From contig JAPWUH010000013.1 in NCBI GenBank assembly GCA_028275645.1, forward strand, positions 1 to 16,042: a DNA stretch of 16,042 nt, written 5' to 3'. Of this stretch, positions 5,969-12,719 are shown one piece after another. The position numbers were made by a program, and so were the translations under genes. The notes under the pieces were generated by a model, which saw only the letters and a program-made list of their open reading frames with translations, had not been told where the DNA came from and did not search any database. Source of the stretch: Caldivirga sp. (lineage in GTDB: Archaea; Thermoproteota; Thermoprotei; Thermoproteales; Thermocladiaceae). Positions within the stretch are counted from its first letter, which is position 1. Every line of letters begins with the position of its first letter.

Positions 5969-8362
5969 TCACAGATACCCGTACCTCCTAAGCATAAACA
6001 CCACTGCTGCACCAATGGCAACTATGATTATTACGATTAATAGCACGCCCATTAGCCTGATACTTAGGGGTAAGGGTGTTGCCCCATTGATCATCATCCT
6101 GGTTAAGTATGAGGTTATATAGTATGGGCCGCTTATTGTTACCAGGTAGTTCCCATCCACGAGTTGTATCGCCACTAGGGCTTGGCTCGTGCTTAATATA
6201 TAGGTGTATGGCTGGCTGTTGAACTGGTAGCCGGTTACCTTAACAGTATACTTCCCTAGACCAAGGATAGTGTTGACCTTAATTATGAGTGTGTAGGTTG
6301 ATGGATTGAAGGGCACCGTCACGTTAACGCCAGCTCCATTTACCGTAACCTGCCTGGCTGAGCCAACGTAGGGGTTGTTGTAGCCGTTGAAGTACGTGGC
6401 CGTTGGGGACACGGTGTATGAGCCATCCGGAACCATTATAACAACTGAGCTGTTCGGGGTCATTAATGTTATCGAGTACGTGTACCGCGTTCCATTAAAC
6501 ATCGTCCCACTGACGTAAATGCCCCACCTAACCCCACTTGGGAGCCCCACCTCACTAACCCTAAGTGGGTAGTTGCTTACGCTTAGGGCTAGGCTGACGT
6601 TCTCCTCCCTACCCCACACGGCGAACCTTAAGTTATTGTTCACTGGTGCGGCGACGCCGATGTATGAGCCATAGTTGACGCCCTTAACGGTTAAGTTGTA
6701 CGAACCATCAGGGAGCATTAGCGTGTAGCGTGGGGTAACTATGACCAACTGTTCGTAAACCCTACCACCGGTTATTGTCAACCCACTTAAGACGGCTTGT
6801 ACCGTTGAGCCACTGGGCATGTTGAGTATGCTTATGTTAACGGGGTAGTTTACTAACGTGAAGTTGACTGGTATGGTCAACTCACCTGCAGATGTTGCGG
6901 TAATTACCCCAGTGACTGGGGTTGGGGAGTAGCCGAAGACTGGGTTAACCACGAATCTGTACGACCCGGGCTCAAGGTAAAAGACTATAGGCTCCCTAGC
7001 TGGGGCAGTTACTGAGCTGTTGAATAGGCCGCCGTAGCTGGTTAAACCATAGACCCACACGCTCCACGTATCGTTTAGGGCTAGGCCGCTCTCAACGAAG
7101 GTTAGCTTGAAGGATGAGTAAACTGGTACGTACACTTTAACAGTTGAATCGTGTATTGCAAACTGCACGCTACTTGGCTGGGCATAGTAACCCTTAGGTA
7201 GTGTCACGGTTAGGTTGTATATGCCGTTCGGCAACATTAGGGTTACATTACCTCTGAGGCCTCTTAACTTAATACTCAGGGGGCCGCTTAACGTTAGGTT
7301 GTAGCCCGTTGAGTTAACGTAAACGTAAAGTGGGTACAATCCACTTGAGGTCTTGTAGAACGTGATTTCATCAATAGTGTTCAGCATGGGTAACGTGACA
7401 TAGAGTACGTCACCAATCACGGCCATTGATGAGCCGGACGCGGGTAGGTGAATTACCCCGATTTCAAATGGTTCACGTCTCGTGTAGACGTAGACGTAGA
7501 TTGTGTCGCTACTTAAGGCGTAAAGCAAGCCTTCGTTTACATTAGCCGTTAGCCACGTGAATGAGCCATTAATACTGTAGAGTATGCGCCCAGTCACCCC
7601 ATCAAGGGCGTACAATCCGCCTTCAGTTGACACGAACAGTATGTTGTGGATGCTGTCGTAGTAGGCGTATAGTGGTGTTGAGTTCAGGTTAACCACAATG
7701 CAGTTAAGGCAGTAGCCCCTGGATAATTGAAGCGTCGTGTAGTTGAGGTATAGGACGTAGCCAGTCTTATACACGACGTAAAGTAGGTTGAGGGCTCCAT
7801 TAGGTATCACCATGACTGGAGGCCACAGGTTGCCTATGGTTGAGGCTACCTCAAAGTACCTGAGCGACCCATTCGACGGGTTATACTGCATGAATTTACC
7901 TGAACCTGAGGCTACGGCGTACAGCAACCCCGTGTAATTATCGTAATACAGCCATGTTGGACTAAGGAAGACCTCAACCTCGCCGGTTATTGAGGCGGAC
8001 TCACCGTTAACCACGTAAATGAGGTTGGACTGGGGGCATGAAACGTAAACAATGTTATCACTGTAATCCACTGAGACCATGTATGGGAGGGTGCAGTTGG
8101 GCAGGTTAACATTACCCACCACCTCACCATTACTAAGCACCAACAGGCCACCCGTAGCGTTAACCCTGAGGTAGGTTACGTAGAGGTAATTCATGACTGG
8201 GTTCGAGTATACTCCAAGTACAATTGAATTAACCCCAAGGTATTGGGTTGAGCCTAGGGCAGTTTCATTAACAGGCGCAAACGACTCCACCGTTAAACCC
8301 ATGGCTACCATCGGGAGTAACCACACGCATGCCACCAAGGCAACCAATAATACTCTAATCAT
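5969..8362 (-). CDS. Secreted beta-propeller and Ig-like repeat surface protein with C-terminal membrane anchor
   Basis: A 797-residue envelope protein of unknown partner. Residues 2-21 form a signal peptide or N-anchor (IRVLLVALVACVWLLPMVAM). About 35-340 is a beta-propeller-like region, with repeated strand patterns such as LYALDGVTGRILYSI and GLLYAL. About 340-765 holds five beta-sandwich units, each with a turn of the form P/D-G-x-Y: LPNGIYNLTV at 377, LEPGSYRFVV at 463, LPDGSYNLTV at 550, VPDGSYTVSP at 644 and LVDGNYLVTI at 734. Unit openings such as LTFVESGLALNDTWSVWV resemble repeats of archaeal thermopsin-type surface proteins. A hydrophobic helix at about 770-791 and the tail RRYGYL anchor it with the bulk outside. 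It has many N-x-S/T sequons. Four cysteines (C90, C109, C218, C221) could pair outside. The frame is open from ATG 8425, but the TATA box at 8384-8393 lies 26 bases before ATG 8362, which also puts the signal peptide at the true N-terminus. No protease motif was seen. Confidence 0.82.
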   Translation of the reverse strand: MIRVLLVALVACVWLLPMVAMGLTVESFAPVNETALGSTQYLGVNSIVLGVYSNPVMNYLYVTYLRVNATGGLLVLSNGEVVGNVNLPNCTLPYMVSVDYSDNIVYVSCPQSNLIYVVNGESASITGEVEVFLSPTWLYYDNYTGLLYAVASGSGKFMQYNPSNGSLRYFEVASTIGNLWPPVMVIPNGALNLLYVVYKTGYVLYLNYTTLQLSRGYCLNCIVVNLNSTPLYAYYDSIHNILFVSTEGGLYALDGVTGRILYSINGSFTWLTANVNEGLLYALSSDTIYVYVYTRREPFEIGVIHLPASGSSMAVIGDVLYVTLPMLNTIDEITFYKTSSGLYPLYVYVNSTGYNLTLSGPLSIKLRGLRGNVTLMLPNGIYNLTVTLPKGYYAQPSSVQFAIHDSTVKVYVPVYSSFKLTFVESGLALNDTWSVWVYGLTSYGGLFNSSVTAPAREPIVFYLEPGSYRFVVNPVFGYSPTPVTGVITATSAGELTIPVNFTLVNYPVNISILNMPSGSTVQAVLSGLTITGGRVYEQLVIVTPRYTLMLPDGSYNLTVKGVNYGSYIGVAAPVNNNLRFAVWGREENVSLALSVSNYPLRVSEVGLPSGVRWGIYVSGTMFNGTRYTYSITLMTPNSSVVIMVPDGSYTVSPTATYFNGYNNPYVGSARQVTVNGAGVNVTVPFNPSTYTLIIKVNTILGLGKYTVKVTGYQFNSQPYTYILSTSQALVAIQLVDGNYLVTISGPYYITSYLTRMMINGATPLPLSIRLMGVLLIVIIIVAIGAAVVFMLRRYGYL

Positions 8363-8383
8363 TACACTTAAAGTATAATTAGA

Positions 8384-8393
8384 ATATTTAAAC
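8384..8393 (-). promoter_or_regulatory. TATA box of the surface-protein gene
   Basis: Minus-strand GTTTAAATAT is centred 26 bases before ATG 8362. This decides the start against the upstream in-frame ATG at 8425. Confidence 0.65.
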
Positions 8394-8853
8394 ATTACTC
8401 CTTGGAATACTTGAGTTAGCCTCATGGATTCGCCTTAGAGCCCGACAAGTCACGAAGCCTGTTGATCATACACACATGCGGCACATACACTACTAACATT
8501 AATATTACCACTACTTTACCAGCCCAAACTCCAATGAATCGGCATACCCACTGGGTGGTCAATAAACAACAATCACAGCATTAACCCTAATTATGTTAAA
8601 TATTTAAAGTCATCACTTCTATCACCCTAGAACTCGATGAATCCCGCTGGGAAGTTGACATTAACCCTAATATTATCATGTCTCCGTCTCTTTAAGCAAG
8701 TAGACCCTTTAAGGGTTGGTTCTGCCCCATCTACAAACAGGGTTATTAAAGCATTGAATTAAAGGGTTGAGGAGACTTAGTAAGCTTCACCCCAAACCCA
8801 GCCCCTAAAAGAGGCGAGACTTGGCGCTCTTTTGTCATTGATTCTAAGCATAA
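8394..8853. other. Long divergent intergenic region, mostly unexplained
   Basis: Between the promoters of the surface protein and the coiled-coil operon, about 460 bases hold no convincing gene. Visible items are a strong TATA-like AAATATTTAAA at 8598-8608; a 41-codon plus-strand ORF (ATG 8637 to TAA 8762) whose start is 34 bases from that box; a short near-palindrome CCCTTTAAGGG near 8705-8715; and several GGTTATT/TTAACCCTAA motifs. I found no tRNA, C/D box set or long inverted repeat. An untranslated RNA or a small protein gene is possible. Confidence 0.3.
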
Positions 8854-8863
8854 TTTTTATAAG
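8854..8863 (+). promoter_or_regulatory. TATA box of the coiled-coil operon
   Basis: TTTTTATAAG is centred 28 bases before ATG 8887. Confidence 0.6.
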
Positions 8864-8886
8864 CGTAAGGATTCCGTTTAAGTGTA

Positions 8887-9654
8887 ATGAGGGCTGTTTG
8901 TCCATTGCTCAAAAAGGTTGAGGGAGGTTACGTGTGTGGTGCCGTTGACCGTAGTGTTAACCCTGAGGCTTGGTATTGCTTCATGGATTATCCATCGTGC
9001 CCCCTCTACATAAACTACATTAGAAGGCAGAGGGGTCAGGTTACGCAGGGTGTGTCTCAGGCTCAGCAGGCTCAAGTGGCTACCACTGAGGTTAAGCCCC
9101 TCGTTACGGTTACTCAGCAGGCGGCCACTGCGGCGGCTAGTGTTAGCTTAAGTGAGCCTGAGGATGAGGTCATAAACAAGTTGAGGGGTATCCTGGAGTC
9201 CATGCAGAGTAGGGTTAAGGATCTTGACGAGGCTTGGAGGAGTTATGAGGATAAGGCCACGGCGGCTAAGGGTGAGTTAGATAAGAATGAACACCTGGTG
9301 AACCAGTACCTCCTATCCCTTGAGGGGATTAAGGCTAACCTGGAGGAGTCCATTAAGGAGCTTGAGTACAGGAGGGAGGCTGGGATGATTGACGAGTCCT
9401 CCTACGGTAAGGCAAGGGAGTACGTGGAGAAGAGGCTGAGTAGCATAACGCAGCAACTTAACGAGATGAGGGAGGCCTATGGCAGGATCCAGGAGTCTAT
9501 ACTAACCCACTACAGGAGGGTCCTCTCAGAGGGGGCTGAGGCGGCCAAGGTCAAGCTATCCCTGGCTAAGCTTGAGGAGCTTTACAGGACTGGGAAGGTT
9601 AGTAAGGAGGTTTATGAGAAGATCAAGACGCAGTTAACCATGATGGGTGGTTAG
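8887..9654 (+). CDS. Cys4-headed coiled-coil protein with SHOCT-like motifs, unknown function
   Basis: I do not recognise a named family. The 255 residues divide into three parts. Residues 1-45 hold four cysteines (C5, C17, C31, C38; spacing x11, x13, x6) with aromatic and CPLY-type neighbours, a likely Zn or Fe-S site. Residues 46-90 are a Gln/Ala/Thr/Val-rich linker of low complexity. Residues 92-250 are nearly all charged helix with coiled-coil heptads. Inside the helical part, REAGMIDESSYGKAREYVEK (163-182) and YRTGKVSKEVYEKIKTQL (233-250) share the pattern G-x-[IV]-x-x-x-x-Y-x-K, like the SHOCT helical hairpin. No membrane segment or signal peptide is present, so it is probably cytosolic. 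The next gene encodes a paralogue of residues 95-250 without the cysteine head. Joint action of the two, perhaps as a mixed coiled-coil filament or complex, is inference. ATG 8887 is leaderless from the TATA box at 8854-8863. Confidence 0.75.
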   Translation: MRAVCPLLKKVEGGYVCGAVDRSVNPEAWYCFMDYPSCPLYINYIRRQRGQVTQGVSQAQQAQVATTEVKPLVTVTQQAATAAASVSLSEPEDEVINKLRGILESMQSRVKDLDEAWRSYEDKATAAKGELDKNEHLVNQYLLSLEGIKANLEESIKELEYRREAGMIDESSYGKAREYVEKRLSSITQQLNEMREAYGRIQESILTHYRRVLSEGAEAAKVKLSLAKLEELYRTGKVSKEVYEKIKTQLTMMGG

Positions 9655-9655
9655 C

Positions 9656-10210
9656 GTGGAGGAGTACGTAAACGTCTACAGGGAGTTAATGAAGGCCCTT
9701 GAGGAGAGGCTTAACCACTACAGGGAGAGGGTTAAGAGACTTGACGAAACCTGGGTTAGCTACAGGAACGCTGTTAATGAGCTTAAGAGGGAATGGGATA
9801 GCGATTACCCGCTTATAGAATCCAGGGTTAAACAGCTTAAGGTAGGTATAGAGGGTTTGAGGAGGCAGATTGAGGAGGCTGGGGTTAAGAGGGAGATAGG
9901 CCTAATGGATGATGAGTCATACGGCAAACTGGTTAATGAACTGAACAGCGCGATAGAGGAATTAAGCAAGATGTATGACCAAGCCAGGTCGTTGCTGAGT
10001 GAATTAGAGAGCGGTTTAATGAACCACTGGATTAGGTCCATAGACGTGTCAGCCATATCCCAGGAGACTGTTGAGAAGCTAGCTAAGAACCTGGAGGAGG
10101 CTAAGGCCAATGGGCAGATAAGCGAGGAAACATATACAAGGCTTAAGAGGGACCTGGACCTGCTAGCTAAGGCGCTTCAGGCATACTCACTGCTACTAAA
10201 GGGCCAGTGA
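9656..10210 (+). CDS. Coiled-coil protein paralogous to the preceding gene product
   Basis: A 184-residue, almost wholly helical, highly charged protein that aligns with the C-terminal two thirds of its neighbour. RVKRLDETWVSYRNA (25-39) matches RVKDLDEAWRSYEDK in the first protein. REIGLMDDESYGKLVNEL (79-96) matches REAGMIDESSYGKAREYV. KANGQISEETYTRLKRDL (150-167) matches YRTGKVSKEVYEKIKTQL. It lacks cysteines and the cysteine-rich head. I prefer GTG 9656 because GGTG at 9646-9649 sits six bases upstream and fits the archaeal anti-Shine-Dalgarno sequence; GTG 9647 in the same frame would overlap the previous gene by eight bases and has no such site. The pair is clearly one operon and probably arose by tandem duplication. 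Function is unknown; structural or scaffold roles are possible, but nothing in the sequence proves one. Confidence 0.75.
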   Translation: MEEYVNVYRELMKALEERLNHYRERVKRLDETWVSYRNAVNELKREWDSDYPLIESRVKQLKVGIEGLRRQIEEAGVKREIGLMDDESYGKLVNELNSAIEELSKMYDQARSLLSELESGLMNHWIRSIDVSAISQETVEKLAKNLEEAKANGQISEETYTRLKRDLDLLAKALQAYSLLLKGQ

Positions 10211-10300
10211 GCCAAGGCGATTAACCTACCTTAGCCATTCCCATCCTGTAATCACCAGAATCATCTACCTGCCTTGATGCATAAGCCACCTCAGGGTTAC

Positions 10301-10312
10301 TAGGCATGCCTA
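10301..10312. repeat. Perfect 12-bp palindrome TAGGCATGCCTA
   Basis: It lies in the 186-base gap between the coiled-coil operon and the aminopeptidase gene, about 85 bases before the latter's start. The nine bases TAGGCATGC recur at 5843-5851, inside the sRNA candidate. It could be a regulator site. The rest of the gap holds nothing else I can name besides the promoter at 10367-10376. Confidence 0.35.
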
Positions 10313-10366
10313 TACGGCACCTCCAGATGGGCAATGAACCACAGCGGAGATGGTAAGGGTAATAAT

Positions 10367-10376
10367 GATTAAAAAC
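10367..10376 (+). promoter_or_regulatory. TATA box of the M24 aminopeptidase gene
   Basis: GATTAAAAAC is centred 25-26 bases before ATG 10397. Confidence 0.6.
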
Positions 10377-10396
10377 ACGGCGCAAAGCACCAGGTA

Positions 10397-11488
10397 ATGA
10401 TTAAGGGTAAGCTGGATGCGTTAAGGGTCCTGATTAGGGATAAGGGGGCCTCGGCCCTAATCCTAACAAAACCAAGCAACATGGGTTACCTGCTGGGTTA
10501 CGAGGATGGTGTATTGGCTTACCTGGACAGCTCAACGGTTAAGGTAGTAGTCCCCCTACTGGACTACGATAGGGCAATGGAGTTAATTGGGAGTGGTGTT
10601 GAGGTCTTAGCCTACTCGGGCTATAAACTACCGGTGGAGGGTAACTTCATATTCGGTAGTGATGAGTTGGCTAGACTCGTCTCCTCCTGGGTTGGGCAAG
10701 GGTCAAGCGTAATGGTTGATGACCCCAACAACCAACTCATCAGTAAGGCACTTAACGCTGCTAATGCCAAGCCCATTAATGCATCAGCCGACATACAGGA
10801 CATTAGGTCTGTTAAGTCGGCTGAGGAGCTCGAACTAATTAAGAGAGCTATAGACATAACTCTTAAGGTCTTGGATGAACTGTACAGCATGAGGTTGGTG
10901 GGTATGAGGGAGAGGGATGTGGCTGCCTACATATACCAGGGGTTAATTAGACATGGTGGGGATGGGTTAGCCTTTAACCCAATAGTGGGTTCAGGCCCAA
11001 ACGGCGCCAAGCCCCACCACACCCACAGTGATAGGGTCATTGGTGAGGGTGAGACGGTCGTCGTAGACATAGGTGCCCGTTACAGGTTGTACTGTGCTGA
11101 CGTAACAAGGACCCTAACCACTGGGGGTATTGAGGGTAGGCTTAGGGATGCCTATGAGGCTGTGGTTGAGGCCTCCAGGAGCGCCATAAGGGCCATTAAG
11201 CCAGGGGTTAAGGCCAGTGACGTTGATGCGGAGGCTAGGAGGGTGATTAACGAGTACGGGTTCTCATGGGGCTTCATACATAGCCTTGGCCATGGGGTCG
11301 GCGTGGAGGTTCATGAAAAGCCGTTGCTGGGCCCAAGCAGCAGCGATACATTGAGGGCTGGTAATGTCGTCACCGTCGAGCCGGGGGTTTACATCAAGGG
11401 TGTGGGTGGTGTTAGGGTTGAGAACATGGTGCTCGTTACCGAGGGTGGGGCTGAGGTCCTTACGAGGGATAGGTACGCATATGTTTAA
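10397..11488 (+). CDS. pepQ: M24-family aminopeptidase (Xaa-Pro aminopeptidase/prolidase type)
   Basis: A dimetal peptidase that removes residues next to proline from peptides, probably in cytosolic peptide turnover. The 363 residues have a creatinase-like N-terminal domain (about 1-135) and the pita-bread catalytic domain. All five metal ligands are present: D224 (VVVDIGA), D235 (CADVTRT), H299 (SLGHGVG), E328 (TVEPG) and E342 (RVENM). The substrate-side histidine region PHHTHSD is at 206-212. Length and layout fit archaeal PepQ/Xaa-Pro dipeptidases, but aminopeptidase P-type activity cannot be excluded, so the gene symbol is tentative. ATG 10397 is leaderless from the box at 10367-10376. 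There is no signal peptide. It stands alone as a transcription unit between the coiled-coil pair and the inositol-phosphate synthase gene. Confidence 0.9.
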   Translation: MIKGKLDALRVLIRDKGASALILTKPSNMGYLLGYEDGVLAYLDSSTVKVVVPLLDYDRAMELIGSGVEVLAYSGYKLPVEGNFIFGSDELARLVSSWVGQGSSVMVDDPNNQLISKALNAANAKPINASADIQDIRSVKSAEELELIKRAIDITLKVLDELYSMRLVGMRERDVAAYIYQGLIRHGGDGLAFNPIVGSGPNGAKPHHTHSDRVIGEGETVVVDIGARYRLYCADVTRTLTTGGIEGRLRDAYEAVVEASRSAIRAIKPGVKASDVDAEARRVINEYGFSWGFIHSLGHGVGVEVHEKPLLGPSSSDTLRAGNVVTVEPGVYIKGVGGVRVENMVLVTEGGAEVLTRDRYAYV

Positions 11489-11555
11489 CCTAGGGTGGTC
11501 TACGATTAAAGCATGATGAATCTTGCATGACCCCTGCATCCTGTTGTGTGGCAAA

Positions 11556-11565
11556 GCTTATTAAC
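11556..11565 (+). promoter_or_regulatory. TATA box of the inositol-phosphate synthase gene
   Basis: GCTTATTAAC is centred 26-27 bases before ATG 11587 and 23-24 before GTG 11584. The same decamer occurs upstream of pheA. Confidence 0.6.
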
Positions 11566-11586
11566 AGTCGTTAATATACCGAGGTG

Positions 11587-12651
11587 ATGAAGAGTAATAT
11601 AAGGGTTTCGATAGCTGGGGTTGGCAACTGCGCCTCAGCCCTAGTCCAGGGGGTCCAGTACTATAAGGCCACTGGTGATGCAACTGGGGTGGCCTTTAAG
11701 GAGGTTAATGGCTACACGATAGATGACATAAAATTCGTGGCCGCCTTCGACGTGGATGCTAGGAAGGTTGGCAAGGACCTGTCAGAGGCCATATTCACAC
11801 CCCCCAACAACGCCCTTAAGGTAATTGATGTGGGAAGGCTTAACGTGACTGTTAAACCAGGCCCACTACTAGATGGCATAGCTCCAGAGCTCGTGGGTAA
11901 GCACATACCTGTGGTTGAGGCTAAGGTTGATGACGTGGTCAAGGAATTGGAGTCAGCTAATGCAGACATACTGATCAACTACCTGCCCACGGGTGCTCAA
12001 AAGGCCTCGGAGGCCTACGCGGAGGCGGCATTGAGGGCTGGGGTTGGTTTCATAAACGCCATGCCCGCCCAGATAGCCACTTCAGAGCAGTGGCAGGCGA
12101 GGTTCGTTAAGGCTGGCCTACCGCTGCTTGGTGATGATGTGCAGAATCAACTGGGGGCAACGGTGCTGCACAAGACCATAATGCACCTCCTATCGTTAAG
12201 GGGCCTTAAGGTCGTTGGGACTTACCAACTCAACGTAGGCGGCACACCAGACTTCCTAAATCTAAACTACAGGAAGGGCCAGAAGGAGAGGACTAAGACT
12301 GAGGCTATAAGGAGGATGGTTAAGGGGCAGGAGTTCGATGCATACATAACCCCAGTGGCCCACGTGGGCTTCCTGGGTGGTAGGAAGAGGGCCCACATGT
12401 TCATTGAGGCGCAGGGGTTTGCAGGCGTCCCCGTTAGGATTGAAGTTAGCCTTGAGGTTCACGACCCATGGAACAACGCCGGGGTTATGGTTGACGTACT
12501 TAGGTTAATGAAGGTTGCGCTGGATAGGGGTGTGGCTGGCCCAGTCTACAGCGTCGCCGCATGGGCCTTCAAGAACCCGCCAATACATGCGCCACCTGAT
12601 GAGGCCTATCAATGGGTCCTGGAATTCCTTAACGGTAAGAGGAATAATTAG
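11587..12651 (+). CDS. ino1: Myo-inositol-1-phosphate synthase
   Basis: Isomerises glucose 6-phosphate to L-myo-inositol 1-phosphate using bound NAD, the entry step to inositol lipids and, in some hyperthermophiles, to di-myo-inositol phosphate. The 354 residues show an N-terminal Rossmann motif (IAGVGNCASALVQG at 9-22), FINAMPAQIA at 155-164, LPLLGDDVQNQLGATVLHK at 178-196, NVGGTPDFLNL at 216-226 and SLEVHDPWNNAGV at 288-300, all typical of the short prokaryotic/archaeal form rather than the longer eukaryotic one. GTG 11584 and ATG 11587 are adjacent in frame. I take ATG from TATA spacing and because GAGGTG directly abuts it, too close to act as a ribosome site. The gene is followed by a 7-bp hairpin and then a membrane glycosyltransferase with its own promoter, which may also act in envelope synthesis. 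Confidence 0.93.
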   Translation: MKSNIRVSIAGVGNCASALVQGVQYYKATGDATGVAFKEVNGYTIDDIKFVAAFDVDARKVGKDLSEAIFTPPNNALKVIDVGRLNVTVKPGPLLDGIAPELVGKHIPVVEAKVDDVVKELESANADILINYLPTGAQKASEAYAEAALRAGVGFINAMPAQIATSEQWQARFVKAGLPLLGDDVQNQLGATVLHKTIMHLLSLRGLKVVGTYQLNVGGTPDFLNLNYRKGQKERTKTEAIRRMVKGQEFDAYITPVAHVGFLGGRKRAHMFIEAQGFAGVPVRIEVSLEVHDPWNNAGVMVDVLRLMKVALDRGVAGPVYSVAAWAFKNPPIHAPPDEAYQWVLEFLNGKRNN

Positions 12652-12653
12652 GG

Positions 12654-12677
12654 TGACGCCTAGGTTTACCGGCGTCA
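12654..12677 (+). terminator. Stem-loop after inositol-phosphate synthase
   Basis: TGACGCC (12654-12660) pairs with GGCGTCA (12671-12677) around a 10-base loop, starting three bases after the stop codon. It could end or stabilise the ino1 transcript. It lies just upstream of the next gene's TATA box. Confidence 0.4.
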
Positions 12678-12687
12678 ATGAGGAAAT

Positions 12688-12697
12688 CTTTATTAAG
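12688..12697 (+). promoter_or_regulatory. TATA box of the GT2 glycosyltransferase gene
   Basis: CTTTATTAAG is centred 27 bases before ATG 12720. Confidence 0.6.
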
Positions 12698-12719
12698 GTC
12701 CTAAATGTAAAATCCAGTA

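Noticed and set aside
8363..8425. 21-residue N-terminal extension of the surface protein from ATG 8425
   Set aside because: The TATA box at 8384-8393 lies inside it and is correctly spaced for ATG 8362, where the signal peptide begins.
10211..10396. Second C/D box sRNA near the TGATGC and CTGA-like sequences of this gap
   Set aside because: Boxes are not in the right order or spacing on either strand.
11513..11519. Perfect box C (ATGATGA) between the aminopeptidase and ino1 genes, with a TATA-like sequence just upstream
   Set aside because: No CTGA follows at guide distance on that strand, so a C/D sRNA is not supported.
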